Below are positions 49,930-59,296 of a stretch of 64,000 nt of DNA, in pieces. This DNA comes from Planctomycetota bacterium (GTDB lineage Bacteria; Planctomycetota; UBA1135; GCA-002686595): positions 82,491 through 146,490 of the forward strand of contig NYUD01000085.1 of assembly GCA_002683825.1 (NCBI GenBank), read 5' to 3'. A program made the translations under genes and the position numbers. Every line of letters starts with the position of its first letter. The first letter of the stretch is position 1. A model generated the notes under the pieces. The model had not been told where the DNA came from, searched no databases, and worked only from the letters and a program-made list of their open reading frames with translations.

Positions 49930-51369
49930 ATGTTCTCACTGTTCTTTATCACCACCCTCGCTCTCTCCCAGGAGAGCCCGCGGCCGAACGTTCTTTTCCT
50001 TTTCGCCGACGATCAGCGTGCCGACACGATCTCCGCCTACGGCAACGAATACATCCGCACGCCGGAGCTGGATCGGCTGTCGGAGGCAGGGTTCAACTTC
50101 CGCCGCGCCTATTGCATGGGATCGATCCATGGAGCGGTTTGCCAGCCGTCCCGAGCCATGCTGATGAGCGGCCGCAGCCTCTACCGCGTGCCGATGGATC
50201 TGAAGGACACGCCGACCCTCCCCGAGCTGTTTCGCAAGGCCGGTTACGCGACCTTTGGAACGGGCAAGTGGCACAACGGCCGTGAGTCCTTCAAGCGCAG
50301 CTTCGAAACGGGACGGAATTTGATGTTTCACGGCATGTCGAACCACGAAGCCGTACCGACGACACATCTGCAAGCTGACGGGAGCTACACGCCGGAGGCT
50401 GTGGCAAAGGGCTTCTCCAGCGAGCTCTTCGCCGATGCGGCGATAGGCTTCCTCGAGTCCCACGAGAAGGACCAGCCCTTCTTCTGCTACGTCTCGTTTT
50501 CTTCGCCCCACGACCCTCGGCAACCGCCGGAGGCCTATCGCGAGCAATACGCGGAAGGGCGCCCGCCGCTCCCGCCCAACTTCATGCCCCAGCACCCCTT
50601 TCAAAACGGCTGGCTGGTCGGGCGCGACGAGGTACTGGCTCCCTGGCCGCGGCCGCCCGAGATGATCCGCGACCAGCTCGGCGAGTACTACGGAATGATC
50701 GCGCACATGGATGCCCAGATCGGGCGTATTCTTCGTGTGCTGGAACGGCGGGGAATGCGGGAAAACACGTTGATCGTGTTCACAGCCGATCACGGACTCG
50801 CGGTCGGAAGCCACGGGCTTCTGGGAAAGCAGAATCTCTATGAGCACAGCATGAGGACACCGCTGATCGTCGAAGGTCCGGGTGTGCAAGAAGGCGAAAG
50901 CGATGCGCTGGTCTATCTCTTCGATCTGTTTCCGACGCTGTGCAACGCGGCCAATGTCAGCGCCTCTCCAGGCGTAGAAGGCCTCGACTTGCATCCCGTG
51001 ATGAGTGGGGCGAAAACGACTGTCCGCGACACGATCTTCACGACCTACGAGGACCTCCAAAGGGCGGTGTGCGATGGTGACTGGAAGCTCATCCACTACC
51101 CCAAGATCGCACGCACGCAGCTCTTCCATCTGAAAGAGGATCCACACGAGCTGCACGACCTGTCCGCCGATCCCCGGCAGGCACAGCGCCTGACCGTCCT
51201 GTTCGAAGAGCTCGAGGAGTGGCGGCGACGCACCGACGATCCACACCCGCTGCACGTCGACACGCCCCAGACGGACGACATCGATATGAGCGGCCGCGCG
51301 CGCGAACCGGATCGCCATCAGCCGGGATGGATCATCGAGAAGTACTTCGGAGGTGATGAGGGACATTGA
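49930..51369 (+). CDS. Formylglycine-dependent sulfatase, exported
   Basis: 479 residues from the ATG at 49930; the longer open frame from 49381 overlaps the ALDH and is a shadow. A short signal peptide (FSLFFITTLALSQ) is followed by PNVLFLFADDQRADTISAYG with the metal-binding Asp pair. VCQPSRAMLMSGRSLYRVPM has the Cys-x-Pro-Ser-Arg motif at Cys71, which is converted to formylglycine. GTGKWHNGRESFKRSFETGR, FSSPHDPRQPPE, TADHGLAVGSHGLLGKQNLY and LIVEGPG complete the arylsulfatase pattern. It hydrolyses sulfate esters, probably of polysaccharides. Its stop overlaps the TTG start of the second sulfatase (TTGA). Confidence 0.92.
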   Translation: MFSLFFITTLALSQESPRPNVLFLFADDQRADTISAYGNEYIRTPELDRLSEAGFNFRRAYCMGSIHGAVCQPSRAMLMSGRSLYRVPMDLKDTPTLPELFRKAGYATFGTGKWHNGRESFKRSFETGRNLMFHGMSNHEAVPTTHLQADGSYTPEAVAKGFSSELFADAAIGFLESHEKDQPFFCYVSFSSPHDPRQPPEAYREQYAEGRPPLPPNFMPQHPFQNGWLVGRDEVLAPWPRPPEMIRDQLGEYYGMIAHMDAQIGRILRVLERRGMRENTLIVFTADHGLAVGSHGLLGKQNLYEHSMRTPLIVEGPGVQEGESDALVYLFDLFPTLCNAANVSASPGVEGLDLHPVMSGAKTTVRDTIFTTYEDLQRAVCDGDWKLIHYPKIARTQLFHLKEDPHELHDLSADPRQAQRLTVLFEELEEWRRRTDDPHPLHVDTPQTDDIDMSGRAREPDRHQPGWIIEKYFGGDEGH

Positions 51370-53474
51370 CCGTGCTGCGAGCAAACCGCTTGGCCATGGG
51401 CTTTGCCGTCAGCTTGACCGCCAGCGCCCTGTCGTGCGGGGATCCCGGCGACGTTCGCTTCGAACGCCGGCCCCTGTACGGCATGATCACGGCGGAAGCG
51501 GCCGTGGAGTGCCTTTCCGCCTGGGTCGAGGACGCCGGGGCTCAGGTGAGCGTGGGCGAGGAACTCGGGGCTTTCCGTATCGAGCTTCCCCTTCCTCCCC
51601 AGCGCTGGGAAGAACGAGCCGAAGGGCTCTGGCACAGCCCGTGCTTTCTCGGGTTTGACCTGCGCAGGTTGGAAGCCGGTTCGACCCTTCTTCTGAGGGG
51701 TGACGAACCGATTCGCGAGCTCACGAAACCAGAATTCAATGCCGGTGAGATCGGCTTTCTCATCCGTTCGAACGCCTTGAATCTACGCCTGGATGCGGGT
51801 GCTGAACTCCCGGAGACACTGCGTCTGGTCGTGCGCTACCCGCTCGCCGAGCGCAGGGACGGAGGTTGGCGTCCCCTCGTCGGAGGGCATACCGGGGATG
51901 GCATCGCGGTACCTACGGGCACCCAGGTCGACATCGAGGCGGACGTGTTTCCGAACACCTTCCTGCGTTTCTTTGCGATCGGCGAGCCGCTGGCCATCGG
52001 GTACAAGCAGCTCGATGAGTGCGTTCTGACATTTCGCGTCCACCTGGACGGCGAGCTTTTCTTCGAGGAGACGGAGTCGGTCCGCCGTTTAGGCAACGGC
52101 CGCTGGCACGAGGTCGCCCTGCCTCCCGCGGGTAGGCTTGGCGCGCGACTGCGCTTTTCGGTCGAGGGGCCGCCGGCGATGGCGGCGTTCTACCAACCGT
52201 CCCTGGGGCCTCGCTTGCCCGAATCACGGAGCCTCGGCGACCCGAGGCCCGATCTGATGCTGATCGTGCTCGACACCCTACGAGCCGATGCGTTGAGCTT
52301 TTACGGCGGGGACCCGCAGATAGCTCCGGCACTCAATGCCTTCACGGAAGAGTGCGTGCGGTTTTCTCGTGCATGGTCGTCGGCCTCTTGGACCTTACCT
52401 TCCCACGCTTCCATGTTGAGTAGTTTGCACCCCGAGCAACACGCGACGGTCCACCAAGAACACTCGTTGGCGCAATCCCACTTTACCTTAGCCGAGCACC
52501 TGCAAGGGGCGGGGTATCGCACCGGCGCGGCCACCGAGGGGCTCTTCGTTGCGCGTCGGCACGGGCTCGACCAAGGCTTTGAATTCTTTTTTGAAAACCG
52601 CCTGCGGATCCTGCTGCAGACGCTGGAGAAGGCGAAGGACTTTCTGGAGGCGGATGACGGGCGCCCGAGCTTTCTCTTGTTGCACACCTATCGCGTGCAC
52701 ACGCCCTACCGGTTGGGGATCGAGGAGGATTCCACGGGCTATCATGCACTGATGTCACAATGGGACACGTGGAAGAAGCGCCCCGATCGCGAGGAGGCTT
52801 CGAGAGAGTTCGGTGCGAAGCTGGGGGACCTCTATTACGGCGGTGTGAGCGGCCTCGATCTCGTTTTGGGACCATGGTTGGAGGACTTGAAAGCGTCCGG
52901 TTTTTACGACCGCGGCTTTGTGATCCTGACGAGCGATCACGGCGATGAGTTGATGGATCACGGCAACATCGGGCATGGCGGGCGACACTGGGAGGAACTG
53001 ACGCACATCCCCATGTTGGCGCGCGGCATGGATCTTGTCCCGCAGACGATCGATGCTCCCGCTACGCTGGTCGATCTGGCGCCGACCTTTTCGCGTCTGG
53101 CCGGTTTGGAGCCGCCCACTTCGTGGATGGGGACCTCCCTTTTCGAGTTGGAGCGGGAGCGTGTTGTCTTCACCTTCAACTCCGGTCCGAGGGAGCGTTG
53201 GATGGCGGTCCACTCCGCCGATCGGAAGGTCTTTTCGACCATGGAGATGGGTGAAATTCGCGCCGGTCGAAGTACGGCCGTATTCGATCTGGGGCGGGAC
53301 CCGCTTGAACTGGACGACCTCAAGGACGAGGCTCCGGCCTGGGCGTCCGAGCTCCTGAAGGAGCACGCCGACGCGATCGAATACATGCTGAGCGCGCGCT
53401 CGACCGCCGTGCAGGTCGAGCTCAACGAGGAAGAGATCGAGGAATTGCGCGCCCTGGGGTATGGGGGAGACTAG
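51366..53474 (+). CDS. Sulfatase-superfamily protein with Ser/Thr-type active site
   Basis: 702 residues from TTG 51366, overlapping the previous stop and preceded by GGAGGTGATGAGGG. A signal (LAMGFAVSLTASALSCG) leads to about 270 residues of beta-rich N-terminal domain (a carbohydrate-binding-like region with DIEADVFPNTFLRFFAIGEP). The catalytic domain from about residue 290 has LMLIVLDTLRADALSFYGGD, WSSASWTLPSHASMLSSLHP and TSDHGDELMDHGNIGHGG. The position of the formylglycine Cys is occupied by W-T-L-P-S-H, so the nucleophile should be Thr/Ser, as in phosphoglycerol- or alkaline-phosphatase-like members. It may be a phosphotransferase or hydrolase rather than a true sulfatase. Confidence 0.88.
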   Translation: MTVLRANRLAMGFAVSLTASALSCGDPGDVRFERRPLYGMITAEAAVECLSAWVEDAGAQVSVGEELGAFRIELPLPPQRWEERAEGLWHSPCFLGFDLRRLEAGSTLLLRGDEPIRELTKPEFNAGEIGFLIRSNALNLRLDAGAELPETLRLVVRYPLAERRDGGWRPLVGGHTGDGIAVPTGTQVDIEADVFPNTFLRFFAIGEPLAIGYKQLDECVLTFRVHLDGELFFEETESVRRLGNGRWHEVALPPAGRLGARLRFSVEGPPAMAAFYQPSLGPRLPESRSLGDPRPDLMLIVLDTLRADALSFYGGDPQIAPALNAFTEECVRFSRAWSSASWTLPSHASMLSSLHPEQHATVHQEHSLAQSHFTLAEHLQGAGYRTGAATEGLFVARRHGLDQGFEFFFENRLRILLQTLEKAKDFLEADDGRPSFLLLHTYRVHTPYRLGIEEDSTGYHALMSQWDTWKKRPDREEASREFGAKLGDLYYGGVSGLDLVLGPWLEDLKASGFYDRGFVILTSDHGDELMDHGNIGHGGRHWEELTHIPMLARGMDLVPQTIDAPATLVDLAPTFSRLAGLEPPTSWMGTSLFELERERVVFTFNSGPRERWMAVHSADRKVFSTMEMGEIRAGRSTAVFDLGRDPLELDDLKDEAPAWASELLKEHADAIEYMLSARSTAVQVELNEEEIEELRALGYGGD

Positions 53475-53594
53475 CTACGGTCCAGGCTCACTTGTGCGGG
53501 AGATCGAACCTGGCTCCGAAAAGGACCTATAGACCCGTGCTGAGTCCTTCCGATAGAGCGGTGACGCCTCTTTCACCACTCCAGAATGATCGGC

Positions 53595-54119
53595 ATGAAG
53601 AACCAGCGGCGGAAAATACTGATCAAGCCCCGGCTGCAGCTCAAGATCGTTTTCATGTTCTTGCTGGTCTCGGTCCTTGCGGTCGGGATGCAGTCGATCC
53701 TGATAAGCCGCTCGCTTGGCGATGCGGGGTTTGCGCAGGACGATTCGGGAAGGATGTTCTCGCTTATACGCGAGAATTTCATGGTGACCCTGGCAGCCCT
53801 CCTACCGGCGACGATCATGATCGGAGCGATCACCACCTTCCGTGTCGTCGGTCCGATTTTCCGTTTTGAGCGATTTCTCGAGGCGATCGAACGGGGGGAG
53901 GCTCCGCCGGACTGCGAACTGCGAAGTGGTGACGACCTGCAAGAGCTTTGCAGGATCCTGAACCGCGTGTCGCGCCCCTGGCGGACATCGAAGGAAGGGG
54001 AAGAGGGTGGCGTCCACGTCGTTCGCATCGAAACGGACGTCGAAGAAGCGGCGAGCCTGACTCCGGATGTTTCCGATGCGGAAGAAGCCTCACCCAGAAG
54101 CTCACTGGAACAGGGCTAG
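53595..54119 (+). CDS. Small HAMP-like membrane protein
   Basis: 174 residues from the ATG at 53595 (53586 is an in-frame alternative). Two membrane helices (LKIVFMFLLVSVLAVGMQSI and VTLAALLPATIMIGAITTFR) flank a periplasmic loop. FRVVGPIFRFERFLEAIERG, then PPDCELRSGDDLQELCRILN, is a HAMP-type signal relay. The C-terminus is acidic (TDVEEAASLTPDVSDAEEAS) and no kinase, MCP or cyclase output domain follows. It is probably a stand-alone signal transducer or a degenerate chemoreceptor. The 3' end overlaps the convergent regulator gene by 4 bp. Confidence 0.65.
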   Translation: MKNQRRKILIKPRLQLKIVFMFLLVSVLAVGMQSILISRSLGDAGFAQDDSGRMFSLIRENFMVTLAALLPATIMIGAITTFRVVGPIFRFERFLEAIERGEAPPDCELRSGDDLQELCRILNRVSRPWRTSKEGEEGGVHVVRIETDVEEAASLTPDVSDAEEASPRSSLEQG

Positions 54120-57100
54120 TCCTCATCCTCTTCTGCGGGTCCCTCGCCGTTCCTCCGCCATTCTTTGAGCCGCTGGTAGATTTTCGCGCGCGAAATGCCC
54201 AGCATTTCCGCCGCCCGGCGCTTGTCCCCGCCGGTTTGTTCCAGGGCTTTGCGGATCGCGCGCCGTTCGAGCTCGATGATGGGGATGATGTGTTGCTCGT
54301 CGACATCGCTGGCCAAGGACGCCGGTCTGCTAATCAGGCTGGGATCGTCGACGTCGCCTTCGCAAAGCACGCAGAGTCGCGAGATTTCGTTGCGTAACTC
54401 GCGCACGTTGCCGGGCCAATTGCGACGCGCCAAGGCGCTAAGCACGCGCTTGGAGATACGACGCTTCGGACCACCCCGAGCCTCTTCCTGGCGCAGGAAA
54501 TGTTCGACCAGCAACTCGGTGTCCTCCGGTCGCTCGGCCAGGGTCGGCATTTGGATGCGCAACCCATCGAGGCGAAAGAAAAGGTCCTGACGGAATCGTC
54601 CCTCACGGACCTCTTTCTCCAGGTTGCGATTCGTCGCCACGATCAGCCGAAAATTGACAGTTCGCGACTCCTCGTCACCTATCCGCCGAACTTCTCCCGT
54701 CTCCAGGACCCGTAGGAACTTGGGCTGCAGCTGGGGCGGGAGCTCGCCGATTTCATCGAGGAACAACGTGCCTCCGTCAGCCTGTTCGAAGAGCCCTGCG
54801 CGGTTACGGTCCGCCCCAGTGAAGGCGCCTTTGCGGTGGCCGAAAAGCTCGGACTCAATCAGCGAAGCGGGCAATGCTGCGCAGTTTTCCGAAACGAAGG
54901 AGGCGCGCGAGCGGAGCGACTGCTCGTGCAGCGAGTGAGCGGCAACCTCCTTGCCTGTGCCGCTCTCGCCGATGATCAACACGGAAAGGTCGCTGGTGGA
55001 GTACTTTGCAAGGAGTTCCTGAATTTTATGGATGACCGGTGATTTTCCGATCAACCGCCCGGGTTCGGCGGCGCCGGCTTCGCGCAGCGCTCGTCGAGCA
55101 TTCTGGAGATCGGTTTCCTTTTGAACGACGCGCCGTTCAAGCTCGCGGTTGAGGTCGCGAATCTCCTCCATGCGCTTGATCTGTTGAATCGCCACCGCGG
55201 CCTGGTTGGCGAGCAAAGCGCAGAGCTTTTCCGAGTTCTCATCGAAGGCTCCTTTACGAAGCCGATGATCCACGTAGATCGCGCCGCGTAGCTCGTCGGA
55301 TATTGCGAAGGGAACGCACAGGATCGAACGCAGCTCGAGCGAAACTACCGAGGTTTGCTGGGCCAGTGCGGGGTCGTCCACCGCGTTGCTGATCCGCAAA
55401 GGTTCCATGCGATCCAAGGCTTCGCGGACTGCTGAACCCGAAATCTCGAATTCGGGTTGGGCGATATCACCCCGGCACGAATCCATGGCCGTGTCGAACC
55501 GCAGCTCGCCGTGCTTCTCGAGTACGAGGAAGCCGCGTTCCGCCCCGGTCACGGCGAGAGCGTGCTCGACGATGACTCCCAGCAGAGAATCGAGATCCTG
55601 TTGTTGAACTAGCTGCTTGTTGATATCCAGCAGTCGGAGAACTTCCATTTCGAACTCCTCGTCCGATTCACGGTCATCGGACCGTATGGTGAAATCGCCC
55701 GGCCAGGGGTCGGGTTCGCCTAGGAGTAGGCTTCGGAAACTGTTTGCTTCGGGAACGGTAAGGCCACTGGTGCAGAGATCGAGGTACTCCTCGGCCTTCG
55801 TCCGATAATTCTTCGCTTGCCCCAAGTCGTCACAGCGTGCGGAGAGGGCAAACCAGAGCCTCGCTGCACGGTCATCACACCCCCGACGGCCCAGCGCCAT
55901 CGCCAGCGCCAAGGCCTGTCCGGGGTCGAAGTTGTTAACGACCAATAGCTCGAAGATTCGCTCGTCGAACGTGCCGAGGGACGCGTCTTCGGCCGTACTT
56001 GGCGCGGACTCCGGAGCCTTTCCAGAGAGCCGCCCAGCCAAGAGGTGCGCCTCGTGCGCCAGTCGGTCCTGCTTGAGCGATTCTGACAACGATGCGGCTC
56101 GTTCGGCAAGCGCTAGCGCTTCTTCCACATTTCCAGACATCCATGCGATGCGTGAACGGGCCAGCAATATGCGTGGATCGACGCTTTCGTCGTCGGTCGG
56201 TAGGCCACTGTTCTTCGAGACGTCGCCAATGCGGTTGCGCATCTCGATGGCCTTTGAAACAAGCAGAGGTGCGTGCCGCCGTTCCTGGGCGCCGGACATG
56301 GCCCCCGCGGTGCTCTCGAGTGTCTCGATCGCTGCGCGCGTATGGCCGCGTTCGAAGTAGAGCAGCGCCAGCATTCCCCGCGCCGTTCCTGCGCCCTTTG
56401 GATCGTTCAGGCGTTCGCGCATCTCCATCGCTGAAATAAGGAGCGGTTCGGCGTCGACCAATTCGCCCAATTCACGTAGGAGGCCGCCCAAGGTCGCCCG
56501 CGCATGGGCAAGACCAGCCGTGATGCCGGCACGGTCGTAAAGCCGGATCGACTCTTCGAATTCCTCGCGTGCTCGCGTCAGCGAGCCACCCAGGCGTTCG
56601 ATGATGGCCAGATTGATGTGCAGTGCGGCTTCGAGTTGAACATCTTCGCTCTTGCGGACCTTTTCAATCAGGTCCGTCGTGCAGGCGCGCGCTTCATCGA
56701 CGCGGCCCAGACGCATGGCGCTCATGGCCTGCAGCGACCGGACGTACATGGAGTGGCGACCGAGCATTTCACCGCGCTCTTCGAGTTTCTCGGGCTTCAG
56801 CTCGTCGACGAGCGTGCAGACCTCTTCGTCTTTGCCCAGCGTATGCAGCAACTGGATGCGTCCGATGGTTGCATCCGTGGTGACCGAAGCGTGGAGTTGG
56901 ATCGCGCGTTGGTAGTGCTCCAGTGCGGCGTCGGTCTCGTGTTGCAGCGATGCAACGAGACCGCGAATCACTTCTATCAAGGCCGCGCTGCGCGGTTCCT
57001 TTACCAGTTCTACGTTCTCGATCTCACGTAGCGCCATTTCGGTGTGACCGATCGCGCACCACAGCCGCGCCCGTTCGATCAAGACCTCGGGCGCGGTGCG

Positions 57101-59059
57101 GACCAGGTCGATTCCCAGGCGGTGGGCGCCCTCGTTCAGTCTGTCCCCGATCTCGAGGCCGGCCTCCGGACGGCCTCGATCGAGCAGTGCGACCAGCTCG
57201 TTCTTCATGGCCAAGCACCGCTCCGGATCCGGCTTCGAGAGCAGCCTGTGCAGCGCGGCCCGTGCCGATTCGTCAGCCTCCTCATCGAGGATTGCCGCTC
57301 GTTTCTCGTGGAGCGTGCGAAGGCGATCCAGATCTGTATTGTCTTCTTCGACACTGCGGCGGCGTACTACTTCGGTGTAGGCCGTGCGGTGAATGACATC
57401 GACCCACCCGGCCTGACGTAGAGCTATGAGGGTCGCTCCGAAGCCCGGTCCGCCGCCCAGCAGGCGAATGAGGTGCCGTACGTCGCTCCGTCCGGCACAG
57501 ACGTCCACGGCGAGCAAGAGGTCTGCGCCTTCCGCATCGAGGCTTCCCAGCGGATCTGCATCTGCGAGTAGCGTGGCCGGATCCCCGAGGTCGCCCGGCC
57601 GCAGCCTGTAGCCCTCGCCCGAATCGAAGATCCATCCGGCCTTTTCGCTGGCCAGGAAGATCTCGTCGAGCCGCGTTGCCGAGCCGGAACAGGCGCTGGA
57701 CAAGCGGTCGGCAAAATCGTCCGCCCGCTCGGGCTGCTCGGCCGGGAAGTGGCGTCCGACAAATCCGCGCACCCAGGAGGCGTCGACGGAGGGAACCTGA
57801 TTTTCGGCCAGCTCCCCGCTGACCGGCGCCTCGGAGCTGACAAAGAAGACGATGGGGACCGTCCGATGCGCTTTCGCCCGCACCAAGTGCGCAGCGCGAT
57901 CCAGGGCCAAGAGCGCACGCTTCGACCAGGGATCGATGTTCCCCGCGAGGACCGCGATCCACTCGGGGCCCTCGTCGACGATCTCCGCGGCCCAGCGGTC
58001 GAGCGCCACTCCGTCGGTCACGTTGCGCAGCTCGGCGAGCAGGTCGACGCCCCGCAGTCGCCGTCCGCGCAGGGCTGCGTGCAGCCGCATGTGGGCCCAG
58101 AACGGGCGGGGGTCCTCCCGTCTCGGAAGCCTGATCCAGGTGGAAGGATCCGGGTCCGTGTCGAGCGAATCCGTCCATTCCGCGATCCAGGCCTCCCTTC
58201 CCAGGGCGATCGGCCAGCGCATGCTCTCTTTGAACTGCGTGCGGTCGAGGTCGACGCCGAGGCGATTCGCGAGCGCTCGGCCGGCAGCCCCCGCGGATTT
58301 CGGTCGCCGATCCGGGTCGCGGGCCGTCAGGCCGACGATGAGATCCCGCGACCATTCGGGAAGGCTCTCGGGGTCCGTTCCGGATGCATCGAGAAAGGAG
58401 CTCTCCGGGAAGCGGGCGTAGAAGTCACGGGGGGAGATCCCCACCGGTGCGACGAGTTGATGAAGCATCGCCCCCAGGGCAAACAGGTCTGCGAGGGGCG
58501 TGAGTTCGAGCCCCATCAGCTCCTCGGGGGAGAGGAAGTAGAACGATCCGCTGACCCCGTCCTCCGAACGATACGCTCCCCGTTCGCGGGCGAGACCGAA
58601 GTCCACCAGGATCGGAAGTCCGTCGTCGTTCACGATCACGTTCTGGGGTTTGAGATCGGCGTGGATGAAGCCCTGGTGGTGCAGGTGGTCGAGGGCCGGC
58701 GTCAGGCGCGCGATCATGGAGCCGGTCTCTTCGGGGCTTTGCGAGCTCTGTTCGGCCCAGGCCGCGAGGTTCTGGCCCTCGACCCAGTCGCGGGCGACGA
58801 ATAGACCTCCGCCCGGAAGGGGGCCGTGGTCGATCAGATGAGCGATTCCGGGGTGCTCCACGGCCGCCAGCACCGCCAATTCCGCCAGGCCCTCCGCCGC
58901 CCGAGGGCTCGTGTCCAGTCGCAGGAGCACCGACTCCTCCCTTCCATCCCGTGCGAGCCGAGCGCGCAGCACCCAGACCTGCTCGCGGCTACGCAGGAGC
59001 TCTTCGGCCTGGTAGCCCGGGGGCAAAGTGGGTAGGGGGGTGTCTAGGAGTTCATCCAT
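54116..59059 (-). CDS. Multidomain regulator: kinase-like, TPR, GAF, sigma-54 AAA+, Fis HTH
   Basis: 1647 residues. Residues 1-270 are a Ser/Thr-kinase fold with HADLKPQN and DFGLAR, but the glycine-rich loop reads RSREQVWVLRARL and the usual VAIK lysine region reads VLLRLD, so ATP transfer is doubtful. The middle (about 640-1080) is TPR-rich and a GAF domain follows (about 1165-1310, VIVEHALAVTGAERGFLVLE). Then comes a sigma-54 activator AAA+ domain with Walker A IGESGTGKE (about 1361), GAFTGADR (about 1411), Walker B GTLFLDEIGELP and R-finger region, and last a Fis-type HTH (ALEQTGGDKRRAAEMLGIS). It should be an enhancer-binding protein that opens sigma-54 promoters in response to a ligand sensed by GAF/TPR; its targets are not evident. 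Confidence 0.9.
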   Translation of the reverse strand: MDELLDTPLPTLPPGYQAEELLRSREQVWVLRARLARDGREESVLLRLDTSPRAAEGLAELAVLAAVEHPGIAHLIDHGPLPGGGLFVARDWVEGQNLAAWAEQSSQSPEETGSMIARLTPALDHLHHQGFIHADLKPQNVIVNDDGLPILVDFGLARERGAYRSEDGVSGSFYFLSPEELMGLELTPLADLFALGAMLHQLVAPVGISPRDFYARFPESSFLDASGTDPESLPEWSRDLIVGLTARDPDRRPKSAGAAGRALANRLGVDLDRTQFKESMRWPIALGREAWIAEWTDSLDTDPDPSTWIRLPRREDPRPFWAHMRLHAALRGRRLRGVDLLAELRNVTDGVALDRWAAEIVDEGPEWIAVLAGNIDPWSKRALLALDRAAHLVRAKAHRTVPIVFFVSSEAPVSGELAENQVPSVDASWVRGFVGRHFPAEQPERADDFADRLSSACSGSATRLDEIFLASEKAGWIFDSGEGYRLRPGDLGDPATLLADADPLGSLDAEGADLLLAVDVCAGRSDVRHLIRLLGGGPGFGATLIALRQAGWVDVIHRTAYTEVVRRRSVEEDNTDLDRLRTLHEKRAAILDEEADESARAALHRLLSKPDPERCLAMKNELVALLDRGRPEAGLEIGDRLNEGAHRLGIDLVRTAPEVLIERARLWCAIGHTEMALREIENVELVKEPRSAALIEVIRGLVASLQHETDAALEHYQRAIQLHASVTTDATIGRIQLLHTLGKDEEVCTLVDELKPEKLEERGEMLGRHSMYVRSLQAMSAMRLGRVDEARACTTDLIEKVRKSEDVQLEAALHINLAIIERLGGSLTRAREEFEESIRLYDRAGITAGLAHARATLGGLLRELGELVDAEPLLISAMEMRERLNDPKGAGTARGMLALLYFERGHTRAAIETLESTAGAMSGAQERRHAPLLVSKAIEMRNRIGDVSKNSGLPTDDESVDPRILLARSRIAWMSGNVEEALALAERAASLSESLKQDRLAHEAHLLAGRLSGKAPESAPSTAEDASLGTFDERIFELLVVNNFDPGQALALAMALGRRGCDDRAARLWFALSARCDDLGQAKNYRTKAEEYLDLCTSGLTVPEANSFRSLLLGEPDPWPGDFTIRSDDRESDEEFEMEVLRLLDINKQLVQQQDLDSLLGVIVEHALAVTGAERGFLVLEKHGELRFDTAMDSCRGDIAQPEFEISGSAVREALDRMEPLRISNAVDDPALAQQTSVVSLELRSILCVPFAISDELRGAIYVDHRLRKGAFDENSEKLCALLANQAAVAIQQIKRMEEIRDLNRELERRVVQKETDLQNARRALREAGAAEPGRLIGKSPVIHKIQELLAKYSTSDLSVLIIGESGTGKEVAAHSLHEQSLRSRASFVSENCAALPASLIESELFGHRKGAFTGADRNRAGLFEQADGGTLFLDEIGELPPQLQPKFLRVLETGEVRRIGDEESRTVNFRLIVATNRNLEKEVREGRFRQDLFFRLDGLRIQMPTLAERPEDTELLVEHFLRQEEARGGPKRRISKRVLSALARRNWPGNVRELRNEISRLCVLCEGDVDDPSLISRPASLASDVDEQHIIPIIELERRAIRKALEQTGGDKRRAAEMLGISRAKIYQRLKEWRRNGEGPAEEDED

Positions 59060-59296
59060 AGAATGGAACGGAATATCTGAAAACTGGAGCTTAGTCTAGA
59101 TGATGGACCCAGAAGGCTCCTGGCGCAAGCCCAGGAGATTCCATTCACCAGGAATCGTGAATTTTGAATCGTATGTGCGGAAACGCAGGGACAGGAGTAC
59201 TATATAAAATGCGACTTCCAGGCCTGGTGGTCATGCGTGGAACGGTCTTTGCGCATTCCGCGTGCCAAATTTTGGCCTCTGGTGGGAGGAAACCAA
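59060..59296. promoter_or_regulatory. Divergent intergenic region with two tandem inverted repeats
   Basis: Between the sigma-54 regulator and a secreted protein. CTCCTGG-(7)-CCAGGAG at 59118-59138 and GATTCC-(8)-GGAATC at 59138-59157 are adjacent inverted repeats. An A+T-rich box (TACTATATAAAATG, 59198-59211) is a plausible -10 for the secreted protein. Candidate operators or mRNA hairpins; no T-tract follows. Confidence 0.4.

Noticed and set aside
47663..49939. 758-codon minus-strand frame
   Set aside because: Antisense to the glycosyltransferase and aldehyde dehydrogenase, which have full family motifs.
57749..58804. 351-codon plus-strand frame
   Set aside because: Antisense to the kinase-like region of the sigma-54 regulator.
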